From assembly GCF_022179445.1 (NCBI RefSeq), contig NZ_BPQU01000006.1:1-64000 (forward strand): a DNA stretch of 64,000 nucleotides. Reading direction: 5' to 3'. Both the position numbers and the translations under genes were made by a program. The notes under the pieces were generated by a model. That model was not told the origin of the DNA. It ran no database searches and saw only the letters and a program-made list of their open reading frames with translations. Each line of letters opens with the position of its first letter. The first letter of the stretch is position 1. Shown in pieces: positions 55,874-64,000 of the stretch. Source of the stretch: Methylobacterium mesophilicum. GTDB lineage: Bacteria > Pseudomonadota > Alphaproteobacteria > Rhizobiales > Beijerinckiaceae.

Positions 55874-56758
55874 ATGAAGCGCGTGCAGGCCGGTGTTCTC
55901 GACGTCGCCTACCTGGAGGTCGGCCCCGCGGACGGGAAGCCGGCCGTCCTGCTCCACGGCTTCCCGTACGACGTCCACGCCTACGACGCGGCGGCGGCGC
56001 GCCTAGCCGCTGCGGGCGTGCGCTGCCTGATCCCGTACCTGCGGGGTTACGGGCCGACCCGGTTCCGCGACCCGCAAACGCCGCGCTCCGGCGAGCAGGC
56101 GGCCCTGGGAGCGGATCTCCTGGCCTTCCTGGACGCGCTCGGGATTGGGCGGGCGGTGCTCGCCGGCTACGATTGGGGCGGCCGGGCGGCCTGCGTGGTG
56201 GCGGCGCTCTGGCCGGAGCGGGCGACGGGGCTCGTGAGCTGCGGCGTGGGCTACAACATCCAGAATATCCCGGCCTCGGGCGAGCCGGCATCGCCGGAGG
56301 CCGAGCATCGGTTGTGGTACCAGTACTACCTCCACGGCGCCCGGGGCCGCGCCGGCCTGGCGGCCAACCGGGCGCAATTCTGCGCGTTACTGTGGCGGCT
56401 GTGGTCGCCGACATGGCAATTCTCCGAAGAAACGTTCGCCCAGACCGCGCATTCCTTCGAAGAGAATCCGGATTTCGTCGACGTCGTAGTCCACTCCTAT
56501 CGCCATCGCTTCGCACTCGCGCCCGGCGATCCGGCACTGGCCGGGATCGAAGCCAGCCTGACGGCCCAGCCGGGGATCACCGTGCCATCGATCGTGCTGC
56601 TCGGTGCCGACGACGGGGTCGGGCCGCCGCCTGAGTCCGACACCGACGCCCGGCACTTCACCGGCCCGTACCGGCGCGCCATCGTCGCGGGGGTCGGGCA
56701 CAACTTTCCGCAGGAGGCGCCGGACGCCTTTGCGGAGGCGGTGCTCGGCCTGCTGTGA
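55874..56758 (+). CDS. Alpha/beta hydrolase, epoxide hydrolase/dehalogenase-like
   Basis: The 294-residue protein has the oxyanion motif LLHGFP, and the nucleophile elbow reads AGYDWGGRAA, with Asp in place of Ser. An Asp nucleophile points to epoxide hydrolases or haloalkane dehalogenases, not esterases. The acid and histidine are likely in GADDGV and GVGHNFPQ. It lies before yajC on the same strand. Confidence 0.82.
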   Translation: MKRVQAGVLDVAYLEVGPADGKPAVLLHGFPYDVHAYDAAAARLAAAGVRCLIPYLRGYGPTRFRDPQTPRSGEQAALGADLLAFLDALGIGRAVLAGYDWGGRAACVVAALWPERATGLVSCGVGYNIQNIPASGEPASPEAEHRLWYQYYLHGARGRAGLAANRAQFCALLWRLWSPTWQFSEETFAQTAHSFEENPDFVDVVVHSYRHRFALAPGDPALAGIEASLTAQPGITVPSIVLLGADDGVGPPPESDTDARHFTGPYRRAIVAGVGHNFPQEAPDAFAEAVLGLL

Positions 56759-56878
56759 CCGTCTGAGCGCGGGGCGTTGCTTTCGGGAAGCCCCTGGCTA
56801 TAGTCCGCGCGCTTTCAGACAGGTCTGCGGACGCCGCATCCGGCGGCAGGCCTGCGTGCCAATCGCAGGAGACGCTCG

Positions 56879-57214
56879 TTGATCACCCCCGCCTTCGCGC
56901 AAGGGGCCGCTACGGCCGCTGGCGGAGCGGAGATCGCCTTTCAGGTGATCCCGTTCGTCCTGATCTTCGTGATCATGTATTTCCTGATCCTGCGACCGCA
57001 GCAGAAGCGGGTCAAGGACCACCAGGCGCTGATCAAGGCCGTGCGCCGGGACGACACGATCGTCACCAATGGCGGCCTGGTCGGGCGGGTCGTGAAGGCC
57101 GTCGACGACCAGGCGGAGGTCGAGGTCGAGATCGCCCCGAACGTCCGCGTGCGGGTCGTCCGGACGATGATCTCCGAGGTCCGCGCCAAGGGCGGACCGG
57201 CCAAGGCCGTCTGA
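56879..57214 (+). CDS. yajC: Preprotein translocase subunit YajC
   Basis: The start is a TTG with an aggaga site 8 bases upstream; the product is 111 residues. One membrane helix (about 22-42, IPFVLIFVIMYFLILRPQQKR) is followed by the YajC domain with DTIVTNGGLVGRV. YajC associates with SecDF at the SecYEG translocon. It is the first gene of yajC-secD-secF. Confidence 0.93.
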   Translation: MITPAFAQGAATAAGGAEIAFQVIPFVLIFVIMYFLILRPQQKRVKDHQALIKAVRRDDTIVTNGGLVGRVVKAVDDQAEVEVEIAPNVRVRVVRTMISEVRAKGGPAKAV

Positions 57215-57271
57215 CACCTTCCATGAAGCGGCCGGCGTAACCCGCCGGCCTGACAGAGAAAACATCGGCCG

Positions 57272-58876
57272 ATGCTGCGCTTCTCCCGTGCGAAGATCAT
57301 CACGACCCTCGCGGCGATCCTGATCGGTCTGATGCTCGCCGTGCCGAGCTTCTTCTCGCCCGAGCAGCGCAAGGGCTTCGTGGCGAGCCTGCCGTCCTGG
57401 TTCCCGACCTGGATCGTCCCGACCCGGGGCATCGTGCTCGGCCTCGACCTTCAGGGCGGCTCGCAGTTGCTGCTGGAGGTGGACCAGAACGAGCTGATCG
57501 CCTCCCAGGCCAAAGCCCTGCGCGACGACGTGCGCCGCACGCTCCAGCAGGAGAATGTCCGCGCCGACGGCGGCGTCGGCCTGCTCCAGCGCGGCGTCCA
57601 GGTGAAGGTCGCGGACGACGCGGCCCGGGCCAAGGTCCTGCCGAAGCTGCAGGAACTGTCGCTGCCGATAACCACGTCGATCGGCCAGACCGCGGCCCGC
57701 ACACTCGACATCACCGAGCAGCCCGGCGGCGTGATCCGCCTGACGCTCACCGATGTCGGCATCACCGAGCGCACCCGCCGGGCGGTCAGCCAGGGCATCG
57801 AGGTCATCCGCCGCCGCCTCGATTCCACCGGCACCACCGAGCCCTCGATCCAGCAGCAGGGCGCCGACCGGATCCTGATCCAGGTCCCGGGCGAGCAGAA
57901 CCCGGAGCGGCTGGAGAAGCTGCTGGGCTCCACCGCCAAGCTCGAATTCCGCATGCTCGCCGACAGCCCCTCGGGCGACGTCGACATGCTGCCCTCCAAG
58001 GACGAGAAGGGCGCCAAGGTTCCGGTCGAGCGCCGGGTCATGGCGGATGGCGGCGAGCTAACCGACGCCCAGCCGGCCTTCGACCAGCAGTCGCATGAGC
58101 CGATGGTCAGCTTCAAATTCAACCTGCGCGGCGCCCAGCGCTTCGGCCAGGCGACCTCAGAGAATGTCGGCCGGCGCATGGCGATCGTGCTCGACAACGA
58201 GGTGGTCTCGGCCCCGGTGATCCGCTCGGCGATCACCGGCGGCTCGGGCCAGATCACCGGCAACTTCACGGTTCAGCAGGCCAACGACCTGTCGGTCCTG
58301 CTCCGGGCCGGCGCCCTGCCGGCGAAGTTCACCGTGGTCGAGCGCCGCGTCGTCGGCCCCGGCCTCGGCCGGGACTCGATCCAGGCCGGCAAGCTCGCGA
58401 CCCTGGTGGCCGCCGGCCTCGTGGTCTGCTTCATGTTCGCCACCTACGGCACCTTCGGGTTCATCGCCAACATCGCCCTGATGGTCCATGTCGGGCTGAT
58501 CCTGGGCCTGATGTCGGTGCTGGAGGCGACCATGACCCTGCCGGGCATCGCCGGCATCGTGCTCACCATCGGCACGGCGGTGGATTCCAACGTGCTGATC
58601 TACGAGCGCATGCGCGAGGAGAGCCATGCCGGCCGCTCGCTGATCTCCGCGCTCCAGGCCGGCTTCGACCGCGCCTTCGCGACGATCATCGACTCGAACT
58701 CGACCATGGCGATCGCCGCGCTGATCCTGTTCTTCCTCGGCTCCGGGCCGGTGAAGGGGTTCGCCGTGGTGTTCATCCTCGGCATCCTGACCACGGTCAT
58801 CACCGCCGTGACGCTGACCCGGATGATGATCGCGGTGTGGTATAAGACGTTCAGGCCGAAGGCCCTGCCGTTCTGA
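57272..58876 (+). CDS. secD: Protein translocase subunit SecD
   Basis: The 534-residue protein has the SecD plan: first membrane helix (about 10-27), a large periplasmic part with GLDLQGGSQLLLEVD and FDQQSHEPMVSFKFN, and a C-terminal bundle of five helices with GIAGIVLTIGTAVDSNVLIYERMREE. SecD and SecF use the proton gradient to finish protein export. An inverted repeat separates it from secF. Confidence 0.96.
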   Translation: MLRFSRAKIITTLAAILIGLMLAVPSFFSPEQRKGFVASLPSWFPTWIVPTRGIVLGLDLQGGSQLLLEVDQNELIASQAKALRDDVRRTLQQENVRADGGVGLLQRGVQVKVADDAARAKVLPKLQELSLPITTSIGQTAARTLDITEQPGGVIRLTLTDVGITERTRRAVSQGIEVIRRRLDSTGTTEPSIQQQGADRILIQVPGEQNPERLEKLLGSTAKLEFRMLADSPSGDVDMLPSKDEKGAKVPVERRVMADGGELTDAQPAFDQQSHEPMVSFKFNLRGAQRFGQATSENVGRRMAIVLDNEVVSAPVIRSAITGGSGQITGNFTVQQANDLSVLLRAGALPAKFTVVERRVVGPGLGRDSIQAGKLATLVAAGLVVCFMFATYGTFGFIANIALMVHVGLILGLMSVLEATMTLPGIAGIVLTIGTAVDSNVLIYERMREESHAGRSLISALQAGFDRAFATIIDSNSTMAIAALILFFLGSGPVKGFAVVFILGILTTVITAVTLTRMMIAVWYKTFRPKALPF

Positions 58877-58935
58877 TTGAACTTCCTTTCGGGAGATGCA
58901 TCGCCGCCGGTGTGATCCGCCGCTCCAAACCCCGA

Positions 58936-59050
58936 ACCTCATCCTGAGGTGCCCGCGCCAGCGGGCCTCGAAGGAGGGATCCAGGGACCGCGCGCAGCCT
59001 GCAGGCCTCCTTCGAGGCTTGCGCGGGGCGCAAGCACCTCAGGATGAGGT
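58936..59050. repeat. Long inverted repeat between secD and secF
   Basis: Arms of 42 and 45 bases (58936-58977, 59006-59050) pair almost completely; each outer end is acctcatcctgaggt or its complement, and each inner end is cctcgaaggagg or its complement. The transcript would form a long hairpin inside the secDF message. The sequence type, with cctcatcctgaggt ends, is a dispersed repeat in Rhizobiales. Confidence 0.8.
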
Positions 59051-59108
59051 CGCGGGTGGGACGGTATCGTGCCGGTGCTGACATCTTCCACACGTTAGGT
59101 CCGAAAAA

Positions 59109-60050
59109 ATGCGCCTGCTCCGCCTCTGGCCCGATGAATCGCATTTCGACTTCATGCGCTTCCGGCGGCTGACCTTTCCGCTCTCGGCGGTGCTGTCGCT
59201 CGTCACCGTGGTGCTGTTCCTCACCATCGGGCTGAACTTCGGCATCGACTTCAAGGGCGGCACACTGGTCGAACTGCAGGCCAAGTCCGGGACCGCCGAC
59301 GTGGCCGCGATTCGGCACACCGCGGTCGGCTTCGGCTTCGGCGAGCCGGAGGTGCAGGAACTCGGCAACCAGGGCACCGTGCTGGTGCGCCTGCCGCTCC
59401 AGCCCGGCGAGCAGGGCCAGACCGCCGTGATGAACAAGGCGCACGCCGCCTTCGACGCCGACTACGACTTCCGCCGCACCGAGACCGTCGGCCCGCGCGT
59501 CTCGGGCGAGCTGGTCCAGTCCGGCACGCTCGGCGTCGTGCTGTCGGTGGTCGCGGTGCTGCTCTACCTGTGGTTCCGGTTCGAGCGGGAGCTGGCGCTC
59601 GGCGCCATCGTCGGCACGCTCCACGACATCGTGCTGACGGTGGGCGTGTTCATCATCACCCGCATCGAGTTCAACATGACCTCGATCGCCGCGATCCTGA
59701 CCATCGTGGGCTACTCGCTCAACGAGACCGTTGTGGTGTTCGACCGGACCCGCGAGCTGATGCGGCGCTACAAGACGATCCCCACGGTCGACCTGCTCAA
59801 CCTGTCGATCAACTCGACCATGTCGCGCACCGTGATGACCTCGATCTCGTCGGGCCTGTCGCTGCTGGCGCTGGTCCTGTTCGGCGGCGAGGCGATCAAG
59901 GGCTTCGCCATCGTGATGCTCTGCGGCGTCGTGATCTGCACCTACTCGGCGATCTTCGTGTCGACTCCGGTGTTGATCTATCTGGGGCTGATGCTCTCGG
60001 GCGCTCGCGCGGCGGCCGAGCGGTCGGGCGTCCCGCAACCCGCGGAGTAG
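59109..60050 (+). CDS. secF: Protein translocase subunit SecF
   Basis: The 313-residue protein starts MRLLRLWPDESHFDFMRFRR and has six membrane helices, the GIDFKGGTLVELQ segment in the periplasmic loop and TIVGYSLNETVVVFDRTRE in the conserved bundle. It works with SecD. The gap from secD holds the inverted repeat. The next gene follows after 12 bases. Confidence 0.96.
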   Translation: MRLLRLWPDESHFDFMRFRRLTFPLSAVLSLVTVVLFLTIGLNFGIDFKGGTLVELQAKSGTADVAAIRHTAVGFGFGEPEVQELGNQGTVLVRLPLQPGEQGQTAVMNKAHAAFDADYDFRRTETVGPRVSGELVQSGTLGVVLSVVAVLLYLWFRFERELALGAIVGTLHDIVLTVGVFIITRIEFNMTSIAAILTIVGYSLNETVVVFDRTRELMRRYKTIPTVDLLNLSINSTMSRTVMTSISSGLSLLALVLFGGEAIKGFAIVMLCGVVICTYSAIFVSTPVLIYLGLMLSGARAAAERSGVPQPAE

Positions 60051-60062
60051 TTTTTTTCGGAC

Positions 60063-60461
60063 ATGGCCGAGCAGGAGACGTCAAAGGGCTTCGAATCCGG
60101 CTTCGTGCCGGGGCGCCACATCATCGACACCTACGGCAACGGCGGCTTCCGCTTCGCCGGGATGTCGCATCGCGGCTCGCTCCTGCTCCTGCCCTCGGGC
60201 GTTCGGGCCTGGGACGTCACGTCGGCGAAGGCGATCGACCGCACGGCCCTGCGCCCGGTCCAGGCCGAGGCCGCGGAGATCGAGCTTCTGCTGGTCGGCA
60301 CCGGCCTCGACATCGCGGCGATCGACCCGTCCCTGCGCGGCTGGCTCAAGGATGCCGGCGTCGGCCTCGACGTGATGCAGACCGGGGCGGCGGCCCGCAC
60401 CTACAACATCCTGGTGGCCGAGAACCGCAAGGTCGCGGCCGCCCTGATCGTGGTCGATTGA
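60063..60461 (+). CDS. Mth938-domain protein, NDUFAF3-like
   Basis: The 132-residue protein has the Mth938/DUF498 fold: FVPGRHIIDTYGNGGFRFAG, SLLLLPSGVRAWDV, ELLLVGTGLDIAAI and the C-terminal TGAAARTYNILVAENRKVAAAL. The mitochondrial member NDUFAF3 helps assemble respiratory complex I. It directly follows secF, a neighbourhood noted in other alphaproteobacteria, and its stop overlaps the next start by one base. Confidence 0.85.
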   Translation: MAEQETSKGFESGFVPGRHIIDTYGNGGFRFAGMSHRGSLLLLPSGVRAWDVTSAKAIDRTALRPVQAEAAEIELLLVGTGLDIAAIDPSLRGWLKDAGVGLDVMQTGAAARTYNILVAENRKVAAALIVVD

Positions 60462-61339
60462 TGCCGGAGGTCGACGACAAGCCCGCCGAGACCGGCCTGG
60501 CCTTCGCGCAGGCCCATTGCGAGCAGCTGGTCCGCGATGGCGATCCGGACCGCTACTACGCGACCCTGTTCGCCCCGGCCGCCGCCCGCCCGCATCTCTT
60601 CGCCCTCTACGCCTTCAGCCTGACCGTCGCACGGGTGCGCGAGGCCGCCTCGAACCCGATGGCCGGCGAGATCCGCCTGCAATGGTGGCGCGATGCGCTC
60701 CAGGGCGAGGCCCGAGGTGATGTCCGCGCCAACCCGGTGGCGGCGGCCCTCGAAGAGGCGATCCGGGTGAACCGCCTGCTGCGCCAGCCCTTCGTGGACC
60801 TGATCGACGCAAGGGTGTTCGACCTCTACGAGGATCCGATGCCCCGGGTGAACGACCTGGAGGGCTATTGCGGCGAGACCGCCTCCGCCCTGTTCCGGCT
60901 GGCGAGCCTGGTGATCGGCAACGGCACCGAGCCGGGCGGCGCGGGGGCCGCCGGCCATGCCGGGGTCGCCTACGGGATTACCGGCCTGCTGCGCGCCCTG
61001 CCCTGGCACGCCCGCTCCGGCCAGGTCTACCTGCCGGCCGACGTGCTGGCCCGCTACGGCGTCACCCGCGAGGACATCACCAGCGGCCGCGGCGGCCCCG
61101 GCCTGCGCCGGGCCTGCGCCGACCTGCGCGACCTCGCCCGGACCCATCTCAAGGCCTTCGAGGCCGCCCGCCCGGCGATCGCACCGCTGGCCGGCACGGC
61201 GTTCCTGCCGGTGGCGCTGGTCGAGCCCTATCTCGCCATGATGGAGCGGGCGAGCTACGACCCGCTCAACACGCTCACCGACCTGCCGCGCTGGCGCCGG
61301 CTGTGGCGGCTGTGGCGGGCGTCGCGACGGATTGGTTGA
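60461..61339 (+). CDS. Squalene/phytoene synthase-like protein, NDUFAF6-like
   Basis: Starting at MPEVDDKPAETGLAFAQAHCEQLV gives 292 residues. The all-helical prenyl-synthase fold is recognisable (YYATLFAPAAARPHLFALYAFSL, EIRLQWWRDAL, GYCGETASALFRLASLV), but the Asp-rich DxxxD motifs that bind Mg-diphosphate are not present, so catalysis is doubtful. That matches NDUFAF6, a complex I assembly factor, better than carotenoid or hopanoid synthases. It is coupled to the NDUFAF3-like gene. Confidence 0.8.
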   Translation: MPEVDDKPAETGLAFAQAHCEQLVRDGDPDRYYATLFAPAAARPHLFALYAFSLTVARVREAASNPMAGEIRLQWWRDALQGEARGDVRANPVAAALEEAIRVNRLLRQPFVDLIDARVFDLYEDPMPRVNDLEGYCGETASALFRLASLVIGNGTEPGGAGAAGHAGVAYGITGLLRALPWHARSGQVYLPADVLARYGVTREDITSGRGGPGLRRACADLRDLARTHLKAFEAARPAIAPLAGTAFLPVALVEPYLAMMERASYDPLNTLTDLPRWRRLWRLWRASRRIG

Positions 61340-61384
61340 ACACCGTCGGGCGGTTCGTTCTCGCCTTCTGGCAAAGGACCCGCA

Positions 61385-61479
61385 CCGTCATTGCGAGCAC
61401 AGCGAAGCAACCCAGGGCAGCGCGCGATCTCAGAATGGTGGCGTTTCCCTGGGTTGCTTCGCTACGCTCGCAATGACGG
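61385..61479. repeat. Inverted repeat of the cgtcattgcgag type
   Basis: Two 33-base arms (61385-61417 and 61447-61479) match in 31 positions when one is complemented; the ends are ccgtcattgcgagc. The loop is 29 bases. This end sequence marks a repeat family widespread in proteobacteria. It lies between convergent genes and may also end transcription. Confidence 0.8.
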
Positions 61480-61494
61480 TGGGGAACGGGGACG

Positions 61495-62142
61495 TCACAG
61501 CACCCGTGCCAACCCCGGCACCAGCGCCGCCAGACGCGTCGGCGGCCCGAGCTCCGGTTCGGCCTCCGGGCTCGCCAGGGTCGCGATCCGGCAGCGGCCA
61601 TCCCGGCTGAGGCCGGTCACCAGGCGTCCGCCCGGTTCGAGGGCGGCGCGCCAGTGTGGCGGGATGGCCTCGACGCTGCCGTGCACGAGGATCCGGTCGA
61701 AGCCGCCATCCGGCAGATCCGGGGCGAGGCCGTCGGCCTGGACCACGTGGACCTCGGACAGGGCGGCGAGCCGCGCGGCGGCCTCCCGGGCCAGGGTGGC
61801 GTAGCGCTCCAGGCTCAGGACCGCGCCGGCCCCGAGCTTGGCCAGCAGCGCCGTGGCGTAGCCCGAGCCGGTGCCGATCTCGAGGATCCGGTGGCCCGGC
61901 TCGACGCGCAGCAGCGCCAGCATCTGGGCCACCTGGGTGGGGGCCGTCATCGAGGCGCCGCAGGGCAGCGGCAGGGCGAGGTCCCGCCGGGCCTGGGCGC
62001 GATGGGCCTCGGGGGCGAACGGCTCCCGCGGGACCTGCTCCATGGCCCGCAGGATCGCGGTGTCCCGCATCCCCCGGCCCCGGAGCGCCATGACGAAGGC
62101 CGCGTTGCCGGCAGCCTCCTCGAGGCCGCCCAGATCGATCAC
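61495..62142 (-). CDS. pcm: Protein-L-isoaspartate O-methyltransferase
   Basis: I use the GTG that overlaps the surE stop (GTGA), giving 215 residues. The protein has [27 protein letters not shown], the substrate loop [13 protein letters not shown], the SAM motif [16 protein letters not shown] and [12 protein letters not shown], the PIMT pattern. It methylates damaged isoaspartyl residues to start repair. The surE-pcm pair is a classical stationary-phase unit. Confidence 0.9.
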   Translation of the reverse strand: MIDLGGLEEAAGNAAFVMALRGRGMRDTAILRAMEQVPREPFAPEAHRAQARRDLALPLPCGASMTAPTQVAQMLALLRVEPGHRILEIGTGSGYATALLAKLGAGAVLSLERYATLAREAAARLAALSEVHVVQADGLAPDLPDGGFDRILVHGSVEAIPPHWRAALEPGGRLVTGLSRDGRCRIATLASPEAEPELGPPTRLAALVPGLARVL

Positions 62143-62903
62143 GCCGAGAAGGCCTGCGCGAACCGGGTCAGGGTCGGCTCGTCCGTGAGGTCGAGGCGCA
62201 GGGGCGTCACCGAGATCCGCTTCTCGGCGATCGCCTTCAGATCCGAGCCGTGGCCCGGCTCGAACCGGGCCTTGGCGAAGGCCAGCCAGAAATACGGATT
62301 GCCGCGCCCGTCGACCCGGGCGTCGATCGACAGCAGCGCCTGGTTCCGGAAGCCCTGCGCCGCCACCGCGATGCCCTGGACGTCGGCCGGCGCGCAATCC
62401 GGGAAGTTGACGTTGATCACGATGCCGGGCTCGATCCCGGTCTCGAGGATCTTACGGATCACCTTCGGGCCGTGCTCCCGGGCGCAGTCCCACTTGAGAT
62501 TGGTCCGTCCGCCCGCCCCGTAGGCCTGGCTCAGCGCGATCGAGCGGATGCCGAGGATCGTGCCCTCCATGGCGGCCGCGATCGTGCCCGAATAGGTCAC
62601 GTCCTCGGCGACGTTCTGGCCGCGGTTGACCCCCGACAGGACCAAGTCCGGCCCGTGATCGCCGAGGATGTGGCGCACCCCCAGGATCACGCAATCGGAG
62701 GGCGTGCCCTTCACGGCGAAGCGCTGCTCCGAGACCTGCCGCAGGCGCAGCGGGTCGTTCAGCGAGAGCGAGTGCGACACGCCGGACTGGTCGCTCTCCG
62801 GCGCCACCACCCAGACGTCGTCGGACAGCTCCCGGGCGATCTCCTCCAGAGTGGCGAGCCCCGGCGCGTGGATGCCGTCGTCGTTGGTGACTAGGATGCG
62901 CAT
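62139..62903 (-). CDS. surE: 5'-nucleotidase SurE
   Basis: Starting at [23 protein letters not shown] gives 254 residues. The metal and substrate residues of SurE are present: NDD at 7-9, [13 protein letters not shown] and [22 protein letters not shown]. It removes phosphate from nucleoside monophosphates. Its start overlaps the serS stop and its end overlaps pcm, so the three genes form one tight operon. Confidence 0.96.
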   Translation of the reverse strand: MRILVTNDDGIHAPGLATLEEIARELSDDVWVVAPESDQSGVSHSLSLNDPLRLRQVSEQRFAVKGTPSDCVILGVRHILGDHGPDLVLSGVNRGQNVAEDVTYSGTIAAAMEGTILGIRSIALSQAYGAGGRTNLKWDCAREHGPKVIRKILETGIEPGIVINVNFPDCAPADVQGIAVAAQGFRNQALLSIDARVDGRGNPYFWLAFAKARFEPGHGSDLKAIAEKRISVTPLRLDLTDEPTLTRFAQAFSA

Positions 62904-64000
62904 CAGTGGGCCCCTTCGATCCGGTTGAGCCCGCCCATGTAGGGGTGGAGCACCGACGGGATCGTGATGCTCCCGTCCGGGTTCTGGTAGTTCTCCATCA
63001 CGGCGATCAGGGCGCGGCCGACCGCGACCCCCGAGCCGTTGAGCGTGTGGACATAGGCCGGTTTGCCGTCCTTGCCCCGGTAGCGGGCGTTCATCCGCCG
63101 GGCCTGGAACGGGCCGCAGACGGAACACGACGAGATCTCGCGATGGGTCCGCTGGCCCGGTACCCAGACCTCGATGTCGTAGGTCTTCTGGCTCGCGAAG
63201 CCCATGTCGCCGGTGCAGAGCGTCATCACCCGGTAGGGCAGATCGAGCTTTTTCAGGACCGCCTCCGCGCAGGTGAGCATCCGCTCGTGCTCGTTGGCGG
63301 ATTCTTCCGGCGACGTGATCGAGACGAGCTCGACCTTGTTGAACTGGTGCTGGCGCAGCATGCCCCGCGTATCCCGGCCCGCCGCCCCGGCCTCGGCCCG
63401 GAAGCAGGGGGTGAGCGCGGTGAAGCGCAGGGGTAGTTCCTCCTCGCGGAGGATGGATTCGCGGACGAGGTTGGTCAGCGGGACTTCGGCGGTGGGGATG
63501 AGCCAGAATTTTTCGGTCCTGTCCGGCTCCGTTCCGGTTGCCGTCGCCGTTGCGGTATCGAGCCCCTTAAAGACCGAGAACTGATCATCCGCAAATTTCG
63601 GAAGCTGCGCCGTGCCGAACATCGCTGCGTCGCGCACCAGAACCGGCGGCGCCACTTCCAAATACCCATGCTCTTGCGTGTGCAGGTCGAGCATGAACTG
63701 GCCCAGCGCCCGCTCCAGCCGGGCGAGCTGGCCCTTGAGCACCACGAAGCGCGAGCCCGAGAGCTTGGCGGCGGATTCGAAATCTATGAGCCCGCTGGCC
63801 TCGCCGAGCTCGAAATGCTCGCGGCCCTCGGTCAGCCGCTCGCGGGCGGAGGCGTGGCTGCGGTAGAGCACGTTACCGTGCTCGTCGGCGCCGTCCGGCA
63901 CGTCGGGCTTGGGCTGGTTCGGGATCGCGGCGAGTTTTTCGGATAGCGCCGCGTCGGCCCGGTCCTGCGCGGCCTTCAAGTCGGCCTCGGCGCTTTTAAG
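62903..64000 (-). CDS. serS: Seryl-tRNA synthetase (N-terminus beyond the window)
   Basis: The frame stays open to the window edge, so the first residues of the coiled-coil arm are missing; about 365 residues are visible. The class II motifs are clear: motif 2 in [19 protein letters not shown], motif 3 in [19 protein letters not shown], and the TAEVPLTNL serine-site region. It charges tRNA-Ser with serine. The stop overlaps the surE ATG. Confidence 0.96.
   Translation of the reverse strand, partial: LKSAEADLKAAQDRADAALSEKLAAIPNQPKPDVPDGADEHGNVLYRSHASARERLTEGREHFELGEASGLIDFESAAKLSGSRFVVLKGQLARLERALGQFMLDLHTQEHGYLEVAPPVLVRDAAMFGTAQLPKFADDQFSVFKGLDTATATATGTEPDRTEKFWLIPTAEVPLTNLVRESILREEELPLRFTALTPCFRAEAGAAGRDTRGMLRQHQFNKVELVSITSPEESANEHERMLTCAEAVLKKLDLPYRVMTLCTGDMGFASQKTYDIEVWVPGQRTHREISSCSVCGPFQARRMNARYRGKDGKPAYVHTLNGSGVAVGRALIAVMENYQNPDGSITIPSVLHPYMGGLNRIEGAH

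Overview
The window is about 64 kb of very GC-rich DNA packed with genes. It looks like the chromosome of an alphaproteobacterium of the Rhizobiales, most likely Methylobacterium or a close relative. The basis is the CckA kinase with TTAA-N7-TTAA boxes of the CtrA type, a RlmJ/porin/extensin-like gene set typical of the order, the liv operon with a small DUF6867-type gene, the yajC-secD-secF and serS-surE-pcm blocks, and dispersed inverted repeats of the rhizobial kind. The genus is inferred from overall resemblance and was not tested by any search.

Layout. 1-5.4 kb: the end of tuf and the S10 ribosomal protein operon (rpsJ to rpsQ), which stops abruptly after rpsQ where rplN would be expected. 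5.4-7.3 kb: a ParE/RelE-type toxin-antitoxin pair downstream of recA and on its strand. 7.3-15.3 kb: the cell-cycle kinase cckA and a flagellar export/rod operon (flgB-flgC-fliE-fliQ-fliR-flhB), divergent from fliO; the shared control region holds three CtrA-type boxes. 15.3-20 kb: a small gene, an MFS transporter, then dnaN-parD-parE-recF, with a toxin-antitoxin pair wedged between two replication/repair genes. 20-26.8 kb: a Crp/Fnr regulator with a Crp-like operator, a pentapeptide-repeat protein, an AT-rich patch with a hypothetical gene, a chemoreceptor, glyoxalase I and a histidine phosphatase. 26.9-28.6 kb: a DUF1007 protein with a NicO-type metal exporter. 28.7-40.6 kb: an amino-acid uptake region with an orphan GltI-like binding protein, a dicarboxylate/glutamate symporter, livHMGF-DUF6867-livK and gltIJKL. 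40.6-45.4 kb: a BrnTA module, a tandem gamma-carbonic-anhydrase-like protein, moaE, a tiny membrane protein, an AI-2E family permease and a receiver domain lacking its phospho-acceptor Asp. 45.7-53 kb: a malonamidase-like amidase, an extensin-like lipoprotein, RNase T2, RlmJ, a porin and a GNAT enzyme. 53-64 kb: an NlpD-like degenerate M23 protein, two YidB paralogues, an alpha/beta hydrolase, yajC-secD-secF followed by relatives of the mitochondrial complex I assembly factors NDUFAF3 and NDUFAF6, then pcm-surE-serS on the other strand.

How the parts fit. CckA feeds phosphate to CtrA, and the boxes between flgB and fliO suggest that the flagellar genes beside cckA are outputs of that pathway. 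Three toxin-antitoxin modules lie in the window, two of them physically tied to recA and to dnaN/recF. No rRNA, tRNA, CRISPR array, transposase or prophage was seen. The most interesting leads are the CtrA-box cluster, the repair-gene-linked toxin-antitoxin pairs and the tandem gamma-carbonic anhydrase whose two halves have lost complementary metal ligands.
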